Shown here: in pieces, positions 13,688-21,900 of the stretch
How positions within the stretch are numbered: the stretch's first letter is position 1
How the letters are laid out: each line of letters opens with the position of its first letter
Assembly (NCBI RefSeq): GCF_022869005.1
Contig: NZ_JALIEA010000017.1
Location: 62,001 to 126,000, forward strand
Source of the DNA: Corynebacterium kalidii
Lineage (GTDB): Bacteria > Actinomycetota > Actinomycetes > Mycobacteriales > Mycobacteriaceae
Direction of reading: 5' to 3'
Length of the DNA: 64,000 bases
Made by a program: the position numbers and the translations under genes
The notes under the pieces: model-generated
Databases searched by the model: none
Told to the model about the DNA's origin: nothing
What the model saw: only the letters and a program-made list of their open reading frames with translations

Positions 13688-14113
13688 ATGGCAACCCCTA
13701 CTTTCCGCTCCGGCCCGATCACGTTCCGGGTGAAGGAGAACGTCAAGAAGTTCCGTCTCGTCGCTGTCGATGCTGACGGCGCCGCTCACGCTGGTGCTAG
13801 CGGCCCGGTGTACGGCGCTGTCGTCTCCGACGCGCATGTTCCGTCTGAGCCGCAGCCGAACAGCCTGTACATCGGCAACCCGCCGGTCGTCTCGGTGTTC
13901 ATCGGCCCGGCGACTGTGCCCCTGGAGGTCGACGGCGACGCCGACGGCATCTCGCAGGGAACCCCGATCTACGCCGCCGCAGACGGGAAGGTCTCCACCT
14001 CGGGGGCCCTCCTGGTCGGCGTGGCCGCCCGTGACGGCGGCTCCGGTCGAGTGAAGACCACCCTCATCACCCCCGCCGTCGCAACCGCCGGTGGCGGGGC
14101 CGAGGGGGAATGA
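13688..14113 (+). CDS. Head decoration protein (DUF2190-like)
   Basis: A 141-residue beta-rich protein with the small-decoration pattern: FRSGPITFRVKENVKKFRLV, repeated GPVYGAVV and PLEVDGDADGISQGTPIY, and a GVAARDGG turn. Decoration proteins trimerise on the capsid outside and stiffen it. It ends with a Gly-rich linker GGGAEGE, directly followed, in the -1 frame, by a related micro-ORF (next entry). AGGAGATCCTC precedes the ATG. It lies between protease and capsid genes, as usual. Confidence 0.88.
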   Translation: MATPTFRSGPITFRVKENVKKFRLVAVDADGAAHAGASGPVYGAVVSDAHVPSEPQPNSLYIGNPPVVSVFIGPATVPLEVDGDADGISQGTPIYAAADGKVSTSGALLVGVAARDGGSGRVKTTLITPAVATAGGGAEGE

Positions 14114-14163
14114 GATTCCCCGGGGACAACCGCTTCCCCGGGGATGACGTCTACCCCGCCTGA
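14110..14163 (+). CDS. 17-residue micro-ORF after the decoration protein (possible frameshift extension)
   Basis: The ATG overlaps the decoration stop (ATGA) and encodes MRFPGDNRFPGDDVYPA. The bases gccgagggggaatga span the end of the decoration gene; a -1 slip on the G run would append this peptide to it. The product closely resembles the micro-ORF at 17,705 that follows the major tail protein. No ribosome site has proper spacing, so it is either reinitiated or frameshifted. Function unknown. Confidence 0.5.
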   Translation: MRFPGDNRFPGDDVYPA

Positions 14164-14184
14164 CAAGGCAACAACCCTGGCATG

Positions 14185-14216
14185 ACCCCCGCCCCTCACC
14201 CCGAGGGGACGGGGGT
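14185..14216 (+). terminator. Strong terminator between decoration and capsid genes
   Basis: ACCCCCG-CCCCTC (14185-14197) pairs with GAGGGG-A-CGGGGGT (14203-14216), followed by TTACTCATGCCC. Placed inside the structural operon just before the capsid gene, it may reduce upstream read-through, or a new promoter may follow. Confidence 0.7.
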
Positions 14217-14251
14217 TTACTCATGCCCACTTACCCCCTTGAGGAGGGACA

Positions 14252-15172
14252 ATGTCGCAGCTGATTACCAGCGCGTATGACGGTGTCGAGATCACCGTCG
14301 ACGAGATGATGGCCGACCCGACTTTCATCCCGCAGCGCATCGTGAACAACCTCGATGGCGCTTTCATGGAAGACCTGTTCTTCCGACAGGCCGAGTCGAA
14401 CAAGGGCACCATCGCGTTCCGCGAGGCCGCCGGAGAGTACCTCGCTGACGACTCGGAGGAGATCGGCGAGTACGGAGAGATCCCCGTCTCCACCCCGGAG
14501 TACGGCGAGCTGAAGGCCGCGTTCGGCATCAAGACCGGCCAGGCCATCCGGGTCTCCTGGGAGCAGCGCAACGAGAACAAGGTCGACGTCGTCAACAAGT
14601 CGATCAGCGCGCTGCAGAAGACCGTCATCCGCAACGGCGTCAACGCCGTCGTCGGGGTCTTCACCTCCGCGAACGTTCCGGAACTGCAGGCGTCCGCACC
14701 GTGGACCGGCGGAGAGCCGGACAAGGACGTCCTCGACGGCATCGAGCTGGTGCAGGGCGCCCACGAGGACGACGACGAGTCGAAGGTCTTCGACTACGAC
14801 CCGGACACCATCCTGCTGCACCCGCAGTCGCTGACGAAGCTGCTTCGCAACGAGCAGGTGCAGAAGTACTACATCGGCAACATGGCGAACGAGAACCCGG
14901 TGTTCAAGGGCCTGACGACCACCCAGCTGTTCGGTCAGCTGCAGGTCGCCACGTCCCGCCTGATCTCGAAGGACTCGGCGTACATCTTCGAGCGGGGTGC
15001 TGCGGGCTTCAAGTCCGACACCATGCCGCTGACCGCCACCCCGATGTACTCCGAGGGCGGCGAGTCTCAGATCGGCGGCCCGACGATGTCGTGGCGCTCG
15101 GACCTGGTCCGCAAGCGCGCCATCGCCGTGGACAACCCGAAGTCCGTGCTGAAGATCGTGGGGATCGCCTGA
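14252..15172 (+). CDS. Major capsid protein (HK97-like fold)
   Basis: A 306-residue protein with a capsid layout: an N-terminal arm, an extended loop (EYLADDSEEIGEYGEIPVST), the spine helix (RNENKVDVVNKSISALQKTVI), a central domain and a C-terminal beta strand region ending in AIAVDNPKSVLKIVG. The spine and peripheral domains fit HK97-like phages. No long N-terminal scaffold domain is present, so a separate scaffold (the nested product at 12,911) is likely. Strong ribosome site TTGAGGAGGG. It is the main building block of the head. Confidence 0.93.
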   Translation: MSQLITSAYDGVEITVDEMMADPTFIPQRIVNNLDGAFMEDLFFRQAESNKGTIAFREAAGEYLADDSEEIGEYGEIPVSTPEYGELKAAFGIKTGQAIRVSWEQRNENKVDVVNKSISALQKTVIRNGVNAVVGVFTSANVPELQASAPWTGGEPDKDVLDGIELVQGAHEDDDESKVFDYDPDTILLHPQSLTKLLRNEQVQKYYIGNMANENPVFKGLTTTQLFGQLQVATSRLISKDSAYIFERGAAGFKSDTMPLTATPMYSEGGESQIGGPTMSWRSDLVRKRAIAVDNPKSVLKIVGIA

Positions 15173-15510
15173 TGCCCACGATCACGCTGGCCCGGGCATG
15201 GAATCCGGGCGCCGAGCACCACGCACCGGGCGATGAGGTCGACGTCGACGATGATGTCGCAGCGTGGCTGACCCGTACCGGCGCAGTGGCCCGCCCTACA
15301 CGGAAGCGCAAGGCAGCCCCGGCCGTCGAGCCTTCCGAGGACGAAAGCGCCGCGGAGGCCCCGGCCGTCGAGCCTTCCGAGGACGACGGCGACGAGGACA
15401 AGCGCCCGGCCCGGACCGCTTCCCTCGACACCTGGAAGGCCTTCGCCGAGAAGCAGGGCATCCAGACCAAGGGCATGAGCAAGCAGGACATCATCGCCGC
15501 TACCGCGTAG
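15172..15510 (+). CDS. Small acidic head-tail region protein with a 15-residue duplicate
   Basis: A 112-residue protein. An N-terminal beta-like segment (ITLARAWNPGAEHHAPGDEV) is followed by a linker with two near-identical copies of APAVEPSEDE/APAVEPSEDD and a C-terminal helix-extended-loop-helix segment (SLDTWKAFAEKQGIQTKGMS) similar to SAP/Rho-N-type DNA binding ends found on capsid-adjacent proteins of actinophages. TGATG overlap with the capsid gene. Probably a head-tail interface protein; exact role unknown. Confidence 0.65.
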   Translation: MPTITLARAWNPGAEHHAPGDEVDVDDDVAAWLTRTGAVARPTRKRKAAPAVEPSEDESAAEAPAVEPSEDDGDEDKRPARTASLDTWKAFAEKQGIQTKGMSKQDIIAATA

Positions 15511-15519
15511 GAGGCTCAC

Positions 15520-15939
15520 ATGGTCACCGTCGACGACGTCGAGAAGCGGCTACCCCGTGATCTCGACCCCGCGGAGAAGGACCGGGCCGGATATCTGATC
15601 GAGGATGCCGAAGCCCGGATCGCCGAGGAGTTCGGGCGGGTGGGCATGGACCTTGACCGGTTCCTGGAGCTCCCGTGGTTCCGGGCGACGTATGAGCGCG
15701 TGGTCCGGGAGATGGTCGCCGCCCCGATCCTGGTCGGCATCAACGCGGGTATGCGGTCGGCGTCGTCGTCGACGATGCAGGAATCGGACAGCGTCACCTT
15801 CGCTGATGTGGAGTCCGTGTCGTGGGGCGGGGTGACCCTCACCGACCAGCAGCGCGCAGATCTCGGGCTGCCGGCCGGGGGCCTCCCCAGAGGATGGTTC
15901 CCCTGCCCGCCGCGGTGGCCGGAACGGAGACTCCGATGA
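15520..15939 (+). CDS. Head-tail connector protein (Gp19/Gp15-like)
   Basis: A 139-residue protein with helices typical of the first connector ring: it begins VTVDDVEKRLPRDLDPAEKD, then a long helix, and later a conserved GVTLTDQQRADLGL turn. Such proteins sit below the portal and join the head to the tail. Position, after the capsid gene and before further connectors, fits. It overlaps the next gene by ATGA. Confidence 0.82.
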   Translation: MVTVDDVEKRLPRDLDPAEKDRAGYLIEDAEARIAEEFGRVGMDLDRFLELPWFRATYERVVREMVAAPILVGINAGMRSASSSTMQESDSVTFADVESVSWGGVTLTDQQRADLGLPAGGLPRGWFPCPPRWPERRLR

Positions 15940-16268
15940 GCGAGCAGATCACCATCCATCCGCAGTCCCGCGGCGTCGACGATGACGGGCGTCCGCTGCC
16001 CACGCCACCGGATAGGTCGGTGTGGGTGAAGTCCGTGCAGCAGGTGTCGGCGGAGGAGCTTTCGGACGAGGACAAGTCCGGAAGTGTCCGCGTCCTGCGT
16101 GTCTGGTGCTCGTCGTCTGACGGGGCCGCCGACAGCGATGATGTCACGATCCGTGGCCTGCGCTACCAGGTGCGCGTGTCGGCGTGGGACCCGGCGGCTC
16201 ACCGACGGCCCGTGCTCTCCCGGCACCGACCGTCAGCTGTTTTCGATGCGGTGAGGGGTGAGGGCTGA
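15936..16268 (+). CDS. Head closure protein (probable)
   Basis: A 110-residue protein at the second connector position. It carries beta strands and a final RYQVRVSAWDPAAHRRP segment seen in stopper proteins of siphoviruses. Coupled by ATGA to the previous gene and TGATG to the next. It probably closes the channel after packaging. Assignment is by order more than by motif. Confidence 0.65.
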   Translation: MSEQITIHPQSRGVDDDGRPLPTPPDRSVWVKSVQQVSAEELSDEDKSGSVRVLRVWCSSSDGAADSDDVTIRGLRYQVRVSAWDPAAHRRPVLSRHRPSAVFDAVRGEG

Positions 16269-16555
16269 TGGCGAAGAAGGACGGCATGCGTATTGCCCGG
16301 CTGCCGCCGGGGTTCGCGGAGACCGCTTTCTCCAACGCCGAGGCTGCCCTACCGAAGCTGGGGAAGCGGATTCAGGCTGGTGTGCCGCGGCAGTACTCGA
16401 CGGGCATCCGCGTGGAGCGCAACCGCGCTGGCCGCCCGGTGCTGCTCGTCGCTATCACCGAGACGAATGGCGCGGCGATCGAGGCGAAGCACGGTGACCT
16501 GAAGCGGTCGGCGGCGCAGCAGGGCCTCGATGTCAACCGGTATGGGGGTGGCTGA
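16268..16555 (+). CDS. Tail completion protein (HK97 gp10-like, probable)
   Basis: A 95-residue basic protein (MAKKDGMRIARLPPGFAETA) with helix-strand pattern and a C-terminal KHGDLKRSAAQQGLDV. Its place between head closure and tail terminator is that of HK97 gp10-like proteins, which join the tail to the head. No diagnostic motif is visible. Confidence 0.6.
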   Translation: MAKKDGMRIARLPPGFAETAFSNAEAALPKLGKRIQAGVPRQYSTGIRVERNRAGRPVLLVAITETNGAAIEAKHGDLKRSAAQQGLDVNRYGGG

Positions 16556-16926
16556 TGCTGGTGCAGCAGGACGCGCCCCAGATGGTACGGGTGGCGCTGC
16601 GGTCTGCATTCCCTGATCTCCGCGTCGTATCGGAACTGCCGGACTCGTGGGCCTCGGCTTCCGCCCCGGTGGTGACGGTGATCTCTGCGGGTACTCCGCT
16701 GTCGTCGGTTCCGTGGGCGCGGGAGCAGGTCCTCGTCACGGCCTATGCCGGTGAAGAACCGACCGCCCGTCAGATCGTCGCCAAAGTTGATGCCTACCTG
16801 ATCGACCCTGTCCGCCCGCACGGGATGCTCGTCACCCCGGCGGCCGGCCCCGACATCGTCCGAGACCGTGACCTGGGGTGCTTCCTCGGCGCGACGACGG
16901 TGCAGGTCGCTACCCAGCGACGATAA
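16555..16926 (+). CDS. Tail terminator protein (probable)
   Basis: A 123-residue protein with alternating strands and helices (VVSELPDSW, PVVTVISAGTPL, EQVLVTAYAGEEPTARQIV), the usual fold of the ring that stops tail-tube polymerisation. It directly precedes the major tail protein, as in most siphoviruses. Overlap by TGATG with the previous gene. Confidence 0.72.
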   Translation: MLVQQDAPQMVRVALRSAFPDLRVVSELPDSWASASAPVVTVISAGTPLSSVPWAREQVLVTAYAGEEPTARQIVAKVDAYLIDPVRPHGMLVTPAAGPDIVRDRDLGCFLGATTVQVATQRR

Positions 16927-16942
16927 CCCCCAACAATCCCGG

Positions 16943-16969
16943 ACCCCGTGAGTCTCCTGGCCGCGGGGT
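16943..16969 (+). terminator. Stem-loop before the major tail protein
   Basis: ACCCCG (16943-16948) pairs with CGGGGT (16964-16969) around a 15-base loop; TCACCCATTCC and a strong AGGAGGAA site follow. It repeats the terminator-plus-leader pattern seen before other abundant structural genes. Confidence 0.5.
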
Positions 16970-16994
16970 TCACCCATTCCTATAGGAGGAAATC

Positions 16995-17708
16995 ATGGCT
17001 GAGCGTGAGATCGACCTCACCGCGCCGAACTACGAAACCGCGCTGATCACCCTCGGTGTTACCGGCGCGCTGTCCTACGCCCCGCACGGCACGGAGATGC
17101 CGGAGAACATGGCCGACTACGAGGTCCCGTGGGTGGACCTCGGATGGATCGGCGACGGCGGTGTCGGCGAGTCCCTGAACCAGGAGCGCGAGGACTGGAC
17201 CCCGTGGCAGGCCGTCGGCCCGCAGCGCGGTCAGATCACCTCGGAGGAAGTGCAGTTCACCGCGACGCTGTGGTCGCTCGGTGGCCTGGCGACCGCCCTG
17301 TACTACGGCGTAGCTGAAGAGGACATGACCTTCGACACCGCTTCTGGTGTCACCCGCTTCGAGCAGGGCGCCGAACTCCCGGAGGACTTCCGGTTCTGCC
17401 TCGCTTTCGACCTCATCGACGGGCAGAAGGCACGCCGGTTCCTGCTCCCTGCAGCGTCGGTCGTGGAGCGTGGCGACGTCACCTACACGAAGACGGAACT
17501 GGTCGGCTACGAGCTGACGTTCAAGACCAACTTCGACGCGGAGGCAGGCTTCGCCATCGCCCGAGAGTTCAAGGAGGGATGGAAGCCCGGCACCTCCGGA
17601 ACCATCCTCGAGGGCGGGGGCGTGAAGGACCTGGGTGACTGGTCCACCCCGGCGAGTGATGCCCCGGCCGATGGTGGCGAGACCCCCGGTGGGGCTGAGG
17701 GGGAATGA
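16995..17708 (+). CDS. Major tail protein
   Basis: A 237-residue protein with beta-rich segments of a tail-tube subunit (EIDLTAPNYETALITLGVTG, WTPWQAVGPQRGQITSEE, RFLLPAASVVERGDVTYT) and a conserved ELTFKTN strand near the end. It stacks as rings around the tape measure. The C-terminus is a Gly/Ala/Pro-rich linker ending GAEGE, identical in ending to the decoration protein, and is followed by a related micro-ORF. A strong AGGAGGAAA site indicates high expression. Confidence 0.9.
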   Translation: MAEREIDLTAPNYETALITLGVTGALSYAPHGTEMPENMADYEVPWVDLGWIGDGGVGESLNQEREDWTPWQAVGPQRGQITSEEVQFTATLWSLGGLATALYYGVAEEDMTFDTASGVTRFEQGAELPEDFRFCLAFDLIDGQKARRFLLPAASVVERGDVTYTKTELVGYELTFKTNFDAEAGFAIAREFKEGWKPGTSGTILEGGGVKDLGDWSTPASDAPADGGETPGGAEGE

Positions 17709-17776
17709 CGTGGCCGGGGGAGCAGTCCTACCCCGGCCCTGACCTATACCCGACCGACCCGAGTGAGGATTCCTGA
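17705..17776 (+). CDS. 23-residue micro-ORF after the major tail protein (possible frameshift extension)
   Basis: The ATG overlaps the tail stop (ATGA) and the peptide runs MTWPGEQSYPGPDLYP plus TDPSEDS. The gene end gctgagggggaatga matches the decoration gene end almost exactly. A -1 slip on GGGGG would join this peptide to the tail protein. It aligns with the 17-residue peptide at 14,110: PG-x-x-x-[FY]PG-x-D-[VL]-YP. Either reinitiation or frameshift would express it. Confidence 0.5.
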   Translation: MTWPGEQSYPGPDLYPTDPSEDS

Positions 17777-18123
17777 TGGCTGACTACGAGAAGATCAACT
17801 GGCAGAACGGCGAGGCTGGCGGCACCCCCACCTCCGCGGAGAACTTCAACCGCATGGACGACGGGATCGCTACCGCGCAGTCCACCGCCGATGCCGCCCA
17901 GTCCGCTGCCGATGCTGCCCAGCGCACTGCTGACAGCAAGGCCGACCCCGGGGATATCCCCGATGTGACCGGTTTCGTGACACAGGCCGACATCGACAGT
18001 GCTGTTGAGGGGTTGGCTGCTGCCAGCGACATCCCTGACGTGTCCGGCCTTGCCACGCAGTCGGACCTCGACGCTGCCCTCGCACGTATCGCCGTGCTCG
18101 AAGACGCCGGCAACGGCGCGTAG
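17776..18123 (+). CDS. Fibre-like protein with coiled-coil segment
   Basis: A 115-residue protein. The N-terminus (INWQNGEAGGTPTSAENFNR) is a pattern common at the start of phage fibres and receptor-binding proteins, followed by an Ala/Asp-rich coiled coil (TAQSTADAAQSAADAAQRTA) and two repeated DIPDV(T/S)G-x-(V/A)TQ units (about 55-100). It could be a head or tail-shaft fibre. Placement between the major tail protein and the chaperones is unusual for a fibre. Confidence 0.6.
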   Translation: MADYEKINWQNGEAGGTPTSAENFNRMDDGIATAQSTADAAQSAADAAQRTADSKADPGDIPDVTGFVTQADIDSAVEGLAAASDIPDVSGLATQSDLDAALARIAVLEDAGNGA

Positions 18124-18147
18124 CCCCAGGGGTGGGGTGGGGGATCC

Positions 18148-18200
18148 TCGGCAGGTCTCTCCCTCACCCCTTCAACTTTCACCCCCGTAAGCAGACCTGC
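18148..18200 (+). promoter_or_regulatory. Inverted repeat GGCAGGTCT/AGACCTGCC before the tail chaperone
   Basis: GGCAGGTCT near 18,148 pairs with AGACCTGCC near 18,192-18,200; GACCTGCCA occurs again right at the chaperone start. It may be a leader structure controlling translation or a weak terminator. Confidence 0.4.
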
Positions 18201-18228
18201 CACACCAACTTTTCTAAGGAGACCTGCC

Positions 18229-18597
18229 ATGGCCGATGTTGATATCAAGAAGATGCTGGAGAAGCGTCGTGAGGCTGTCGGCTCGGAGCACAAGTTCCGT
18301 GCCCGGTTCGACGACCGGGAGTTCTGGATCGTCGCCCAGGAGCTCGCGCCCCGTTCCCACCGGGAGCGTCTCGCCGAGATCCAGGCAGACGTCGAGGACG
18401 AGGTACTGACGCCTTTTGAGGGCGAGGACGCCGTCATCGAGCAGTACCTCGGGGACCAGGCCGACGCTTTCCGTGAGATGTGCGATGAGGTTGATTTCGA
18501 CCCGTTCGAGGCGCTGAACATGGCGCTGAGTGAGCACAACAAGGAGGTCCGCCGGAACCCTACCCAGCGGTCCTCGCGGAACACCCGGAGGCGGTAG
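18229..18597 (+). CDS. Tail assembly chaperone, upstream part (G-type)
   Basis: A 122-residue helical protein (MADVDIKKMLEKRREAVGSE, DREFWIVAQEL) in the position of the first tail chaperone, before the tape measure gene. An open reading frame in the -1 frame begins inside its end and continues to 18,959, so part of the ribosomes probably shift to make a longer G-T protein, the arrangement conserved in long-tailed phages. AAGGAGA precedes the ATG. Confidence 0.82.
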   Translation: MADVDIKKMLEKRREAVGSEHKFRARFDDREFWIVAQELAPRSHRERLAEIQADVEDEVLTPFEGEDAVIEQYLGDQADAFREMCDEVDFDPFEALNMALSEHNKEVRRNPTQRSSRNTRRR

Positions 18598-18959
18598 AGG
18601 CGTCCCTCGACGCCCACTACGGTCGTGACATCGTCGCCGACTACTGGCGTGGCGAGGTCACGACCCGAAGGCTGATGGTCCTGATCCGCGGGCTGCCCGA
18701 GGGGTCGGCCCTGCACCGGGAGATGAACGACGGTCGCCTGTGGACGATGGAGCACTCACTGCTGTGGCACGTTGCCTACCTCCTGCAGCGCGTCGAGATC
18801 GTACTCGGCGCCCAGGGCGTGAAGAAGAAGCCCCAGATGCCGAAGAAGCAGAGCACCCCGTGGGACGACGACGGCAAGACGAAGCGTACCGGCCGGGTCG
18901 ACGCCGGCGACGAAGAGGCCGCAGTGAATTACCTGATGGGGCTGCGAAAGAAGACGTAG
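18534..18959 (+). CDS. Tail assembly chaperone, frameshifted downstream part (T-type)
   Basis: The -1 frame relative to the upstream chaperone is open from 18,534 (after a TGA at 18,531-18,533) to 18,959. It reads as a normal protein (EHPEAVEASLDAHYGRDI, RRLMVLIRGLPEGSALHREM, then a Lys-rich part) and has no ribosome site of its own, so it should be made by a -1 shift between 18,534 and 18,597. CCCTACC near 18,558 is one possible slip point but is not a classical heptamer. It lies right before the tape measure gene. Confidence 0.75.
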   Translation, partial: AQQGGPPEPYPAVLAEHPEAVEASLDAHYGRDIVADYWRGEVTTRRLMVLIRGLPEGSALHREMNDGRLWTMEHSLLWHVAYLLQRVEIVLGAQGVKKKPQMPKKQSTPWDDDGKTKRTGRVDAGDEEAAVNYLMGLRKKT

Positions 18960-18969
18960 GAGGTGCCCG

Positions 18970-21900
18970 ATGGCTGAGGCGTCTGGATATGCTGTCCTGC
19001 CGGTCACGGTCTCACTGAAGGGTGTGACGGGCCAGCTGAACAAGGCTCTGGTGGGCCCGTCTGAAAAGGCGGCGAAGAAGTCGTCGGGTGCTATCGCTAA
19101 GTCGATGGAAGACGGCGTCAAGAAGGCGTCGAAGGCTGTCGACTCTGCGTCTAAGGCTCAGGTCGCCGCCCGTGACAAGGCTACTGATGCGGCCGAGAAG
19201 ACTGCCCTGATGGAGCAGCGGCTCGCCGAGGTGCTGGAGAAGCACGAAGCCGGATCAGCGAAGGGTATCAAGGCGGCCAACGACCTGGAGAAGGCGCGGC
19301 GTGACCAGGCTCGCGCTGACGGTGCCGCGGAGAAGGCGACCGCTGACCTGGAGAAGGCGCAGGGGGAGCTGGAGACCGCTACGGCGGACGCCTCGTCGGG
19401 GATTGCTGAGCAGGCCCGGGCGATGGAGGAGGCCGAGGACCGGTCGAAGAAGTTCAGCAAGGCGCTGGACGGTGCGGCGCTGGCTATCGGCGGTATGGCC
19501 CTGGGCGCTACCGGTGCGCTGGTGAAGCTGGGCACGGATTTCGACGAGGCTTTCCGCACGATCCGCACTGGTACCGGTGCCACTGGTGAGGCATTCGAGG
19601 GACTGAAGGACTCCGCCCTGTCCGTGATGGAGACCGTGCCGGCGATGGACGGCGGCATGGCCCAGATCTCCGAGACCCTCGCCGACCTGAACACCAGGCT
19701 GGGGCTGACGGACGAGCCGCTGGAGACGATGACCGGGCAGATGGTCGCCCTGTCGAATATGGGCGTTGATGCGGACATCAACGCCGTGTCGCAGGCGATG
19801 AATGGGTTCGGGATCGAAGCCAAGGACATGCCGGATGCCTTGGACGAGCTGTTCCAGGTGTCCCAGGCCACCGGTCTGTCGATCACTGAGCTGGCGAACT
19901 CGGCGGCAAAGTCCGGCCCCCAGCTGCGCGGATTCGGGTTCTCCATGCAGGACTCCGCTGCGCTGGTCGGACAGATGGACAAGGCCGGTATCGACGCCGA
20001 CGGGACGCTCAACCGACTGTCGCGGGCGATGTCGACCTTCGCTGAAGAGGGTAGGGATGCTCCGGAAGCGCTGAAGGAAACCATCACCGAGATCGACAGC
20101 TTCATCGAGTCCGGTGATGAGGCCGCCGCGATGAACCTGGCGACGGACCTGTTCGGCACCCGTGGTGCTGCTCAGTTCGTCGACGCGGTGAAGAGCGGCA
20201 CACTCTCGGTCGACGACTTCATGGCAGCCACCGGTGCGACCACTGACACGATCCTTGGGGTGTCCGAGGAGACCCGGACGATGGGCGAGTCTTTCCAGCT
20301 GCTCAAGCAGAAGGGGGAGACTGCGCTGCAGCCGATCGCGTCGCAGCTCGTCGACGCGCTGATCCCGGCGATCGAGACCGGAGCCCAGAAGCTCGAGGAT
20401 TTCATGGGCTGGATCGAGGACAACGAGGGCCTCGTGAAGGGGCTCGCTGTCGGCGTCGGCGTCGCGGCCGCAGCCTTCGTCACCTGGCGGGGAGCGGTCG
20501 CTGCGATCACCCTCGGGCAGAAGGCCTTCGCTACGGCCACAGCCCTGTCCACGGGCGGCATCAAGGCGATGAACGCGGCGATGAAGGCCAACGTCATCGG
20601 CCTGATCGCCACCGCTGTTGCCGGCCTCGTTGCCGGCCTCGTGTGGTTCTTCACCCAGACAGAGACCGGACAGCGAATCTGGTCAGGATTCATGGATGTC
20701 CTCAAGGGCGCGTGGGAGTGGCTGAAGGACACGTTCACGCCCGTGTTCGAGTGGCTCGGTGGGGTCATCTCGTCCGTCTGGGAGGGGATCAAGTCCGGAT
20801 GGGACACGCTATGGCAGGGAATTCAGACCGCCTGGAATTCGTTTCTGAAACCCGTATTTGATGCGATATGGACGGTCGCTTCCACAACGATCGGGATTAT
20901 CGGGACAGTAATTCTCGCTCCGCTGCTCCTGGCATGGCAGGCAATGTCTACGGGAATCCAGGCTGCGTGGAATGGGCTGATCAAGCCTGCGTGGGATGCC
21001 CTCGCGGCTGCTGGACAGTGGTTATGGAACACCGTGCTCAAGCCGGTCTTCGGCTTCATCAAGCAGGGGTGGGACAACCTCTCGAACGCTATCCAGGCGG
21101 CATGGGACAACATCATCAAGCCTGCGTGGGATGCAGTCGGTAACGCGCTGCAGGCGTTGTGGGACAATGTCGTGTCCCCGGTCATCGGTTTCATCCAGGA
21201 CCGGTGGGATGATATGGGTAACGGAATCCGGATCATCTACGATTCGGTGATTTCCCCGGCGTTCGATGCTCTGAAGAATGGCCTGCAGAAGGTCAAGGAT
21301 TTCTTCGGCACCGTCGTCGACGGGATCAAGGGTGTGTGGGAGAAGCTGCGCGGCATTCTCGCGAAGCCGATCAACTTCATGATCAACACCGTGTACAACG
21401 GCGGAATCCTGAAGGCCTGGAACACGATCGCTGGTTTCATCCCCGGCCTAAATAAGGCTGACGAGCTGAGCGGAATCCCCGAGCACGCGACTGGTGGTGC
21501 TATCCGCGGCCCCGGCACCGGCACGTCAGACGACGTGCTGATGTGGGGCTCCAACGGCGAGCACATGCTCACCGCCAAGGAGGTCGAAGCACTCGGCGGA
21601 CAGCAGGCCGTGTACACGATGCGCGCTCTGATCGACGACGGGAAGACCTTCACGGTCTCCGCCGACGGCGGGATCTTCGTCTCCGGTACCGACCAGGCGG
21701 ACAACGGGCCGATGGTGCCTGTCCTGCCTGCGTACAAGGACGGTGGCGAGATCCGGCCCGCATGGGAGGACAAGGTCGCACGCGGTCACGAGTGGGCAAA
21801 GAAGCAGGACAACAAGCCGTACCTCGCGGGTAACCAGTTCCCCGCGGGCGCGGACTGCTCCGGCTACATGTCCGCGCTCGCCGGGGTGATCCTCAACGGC

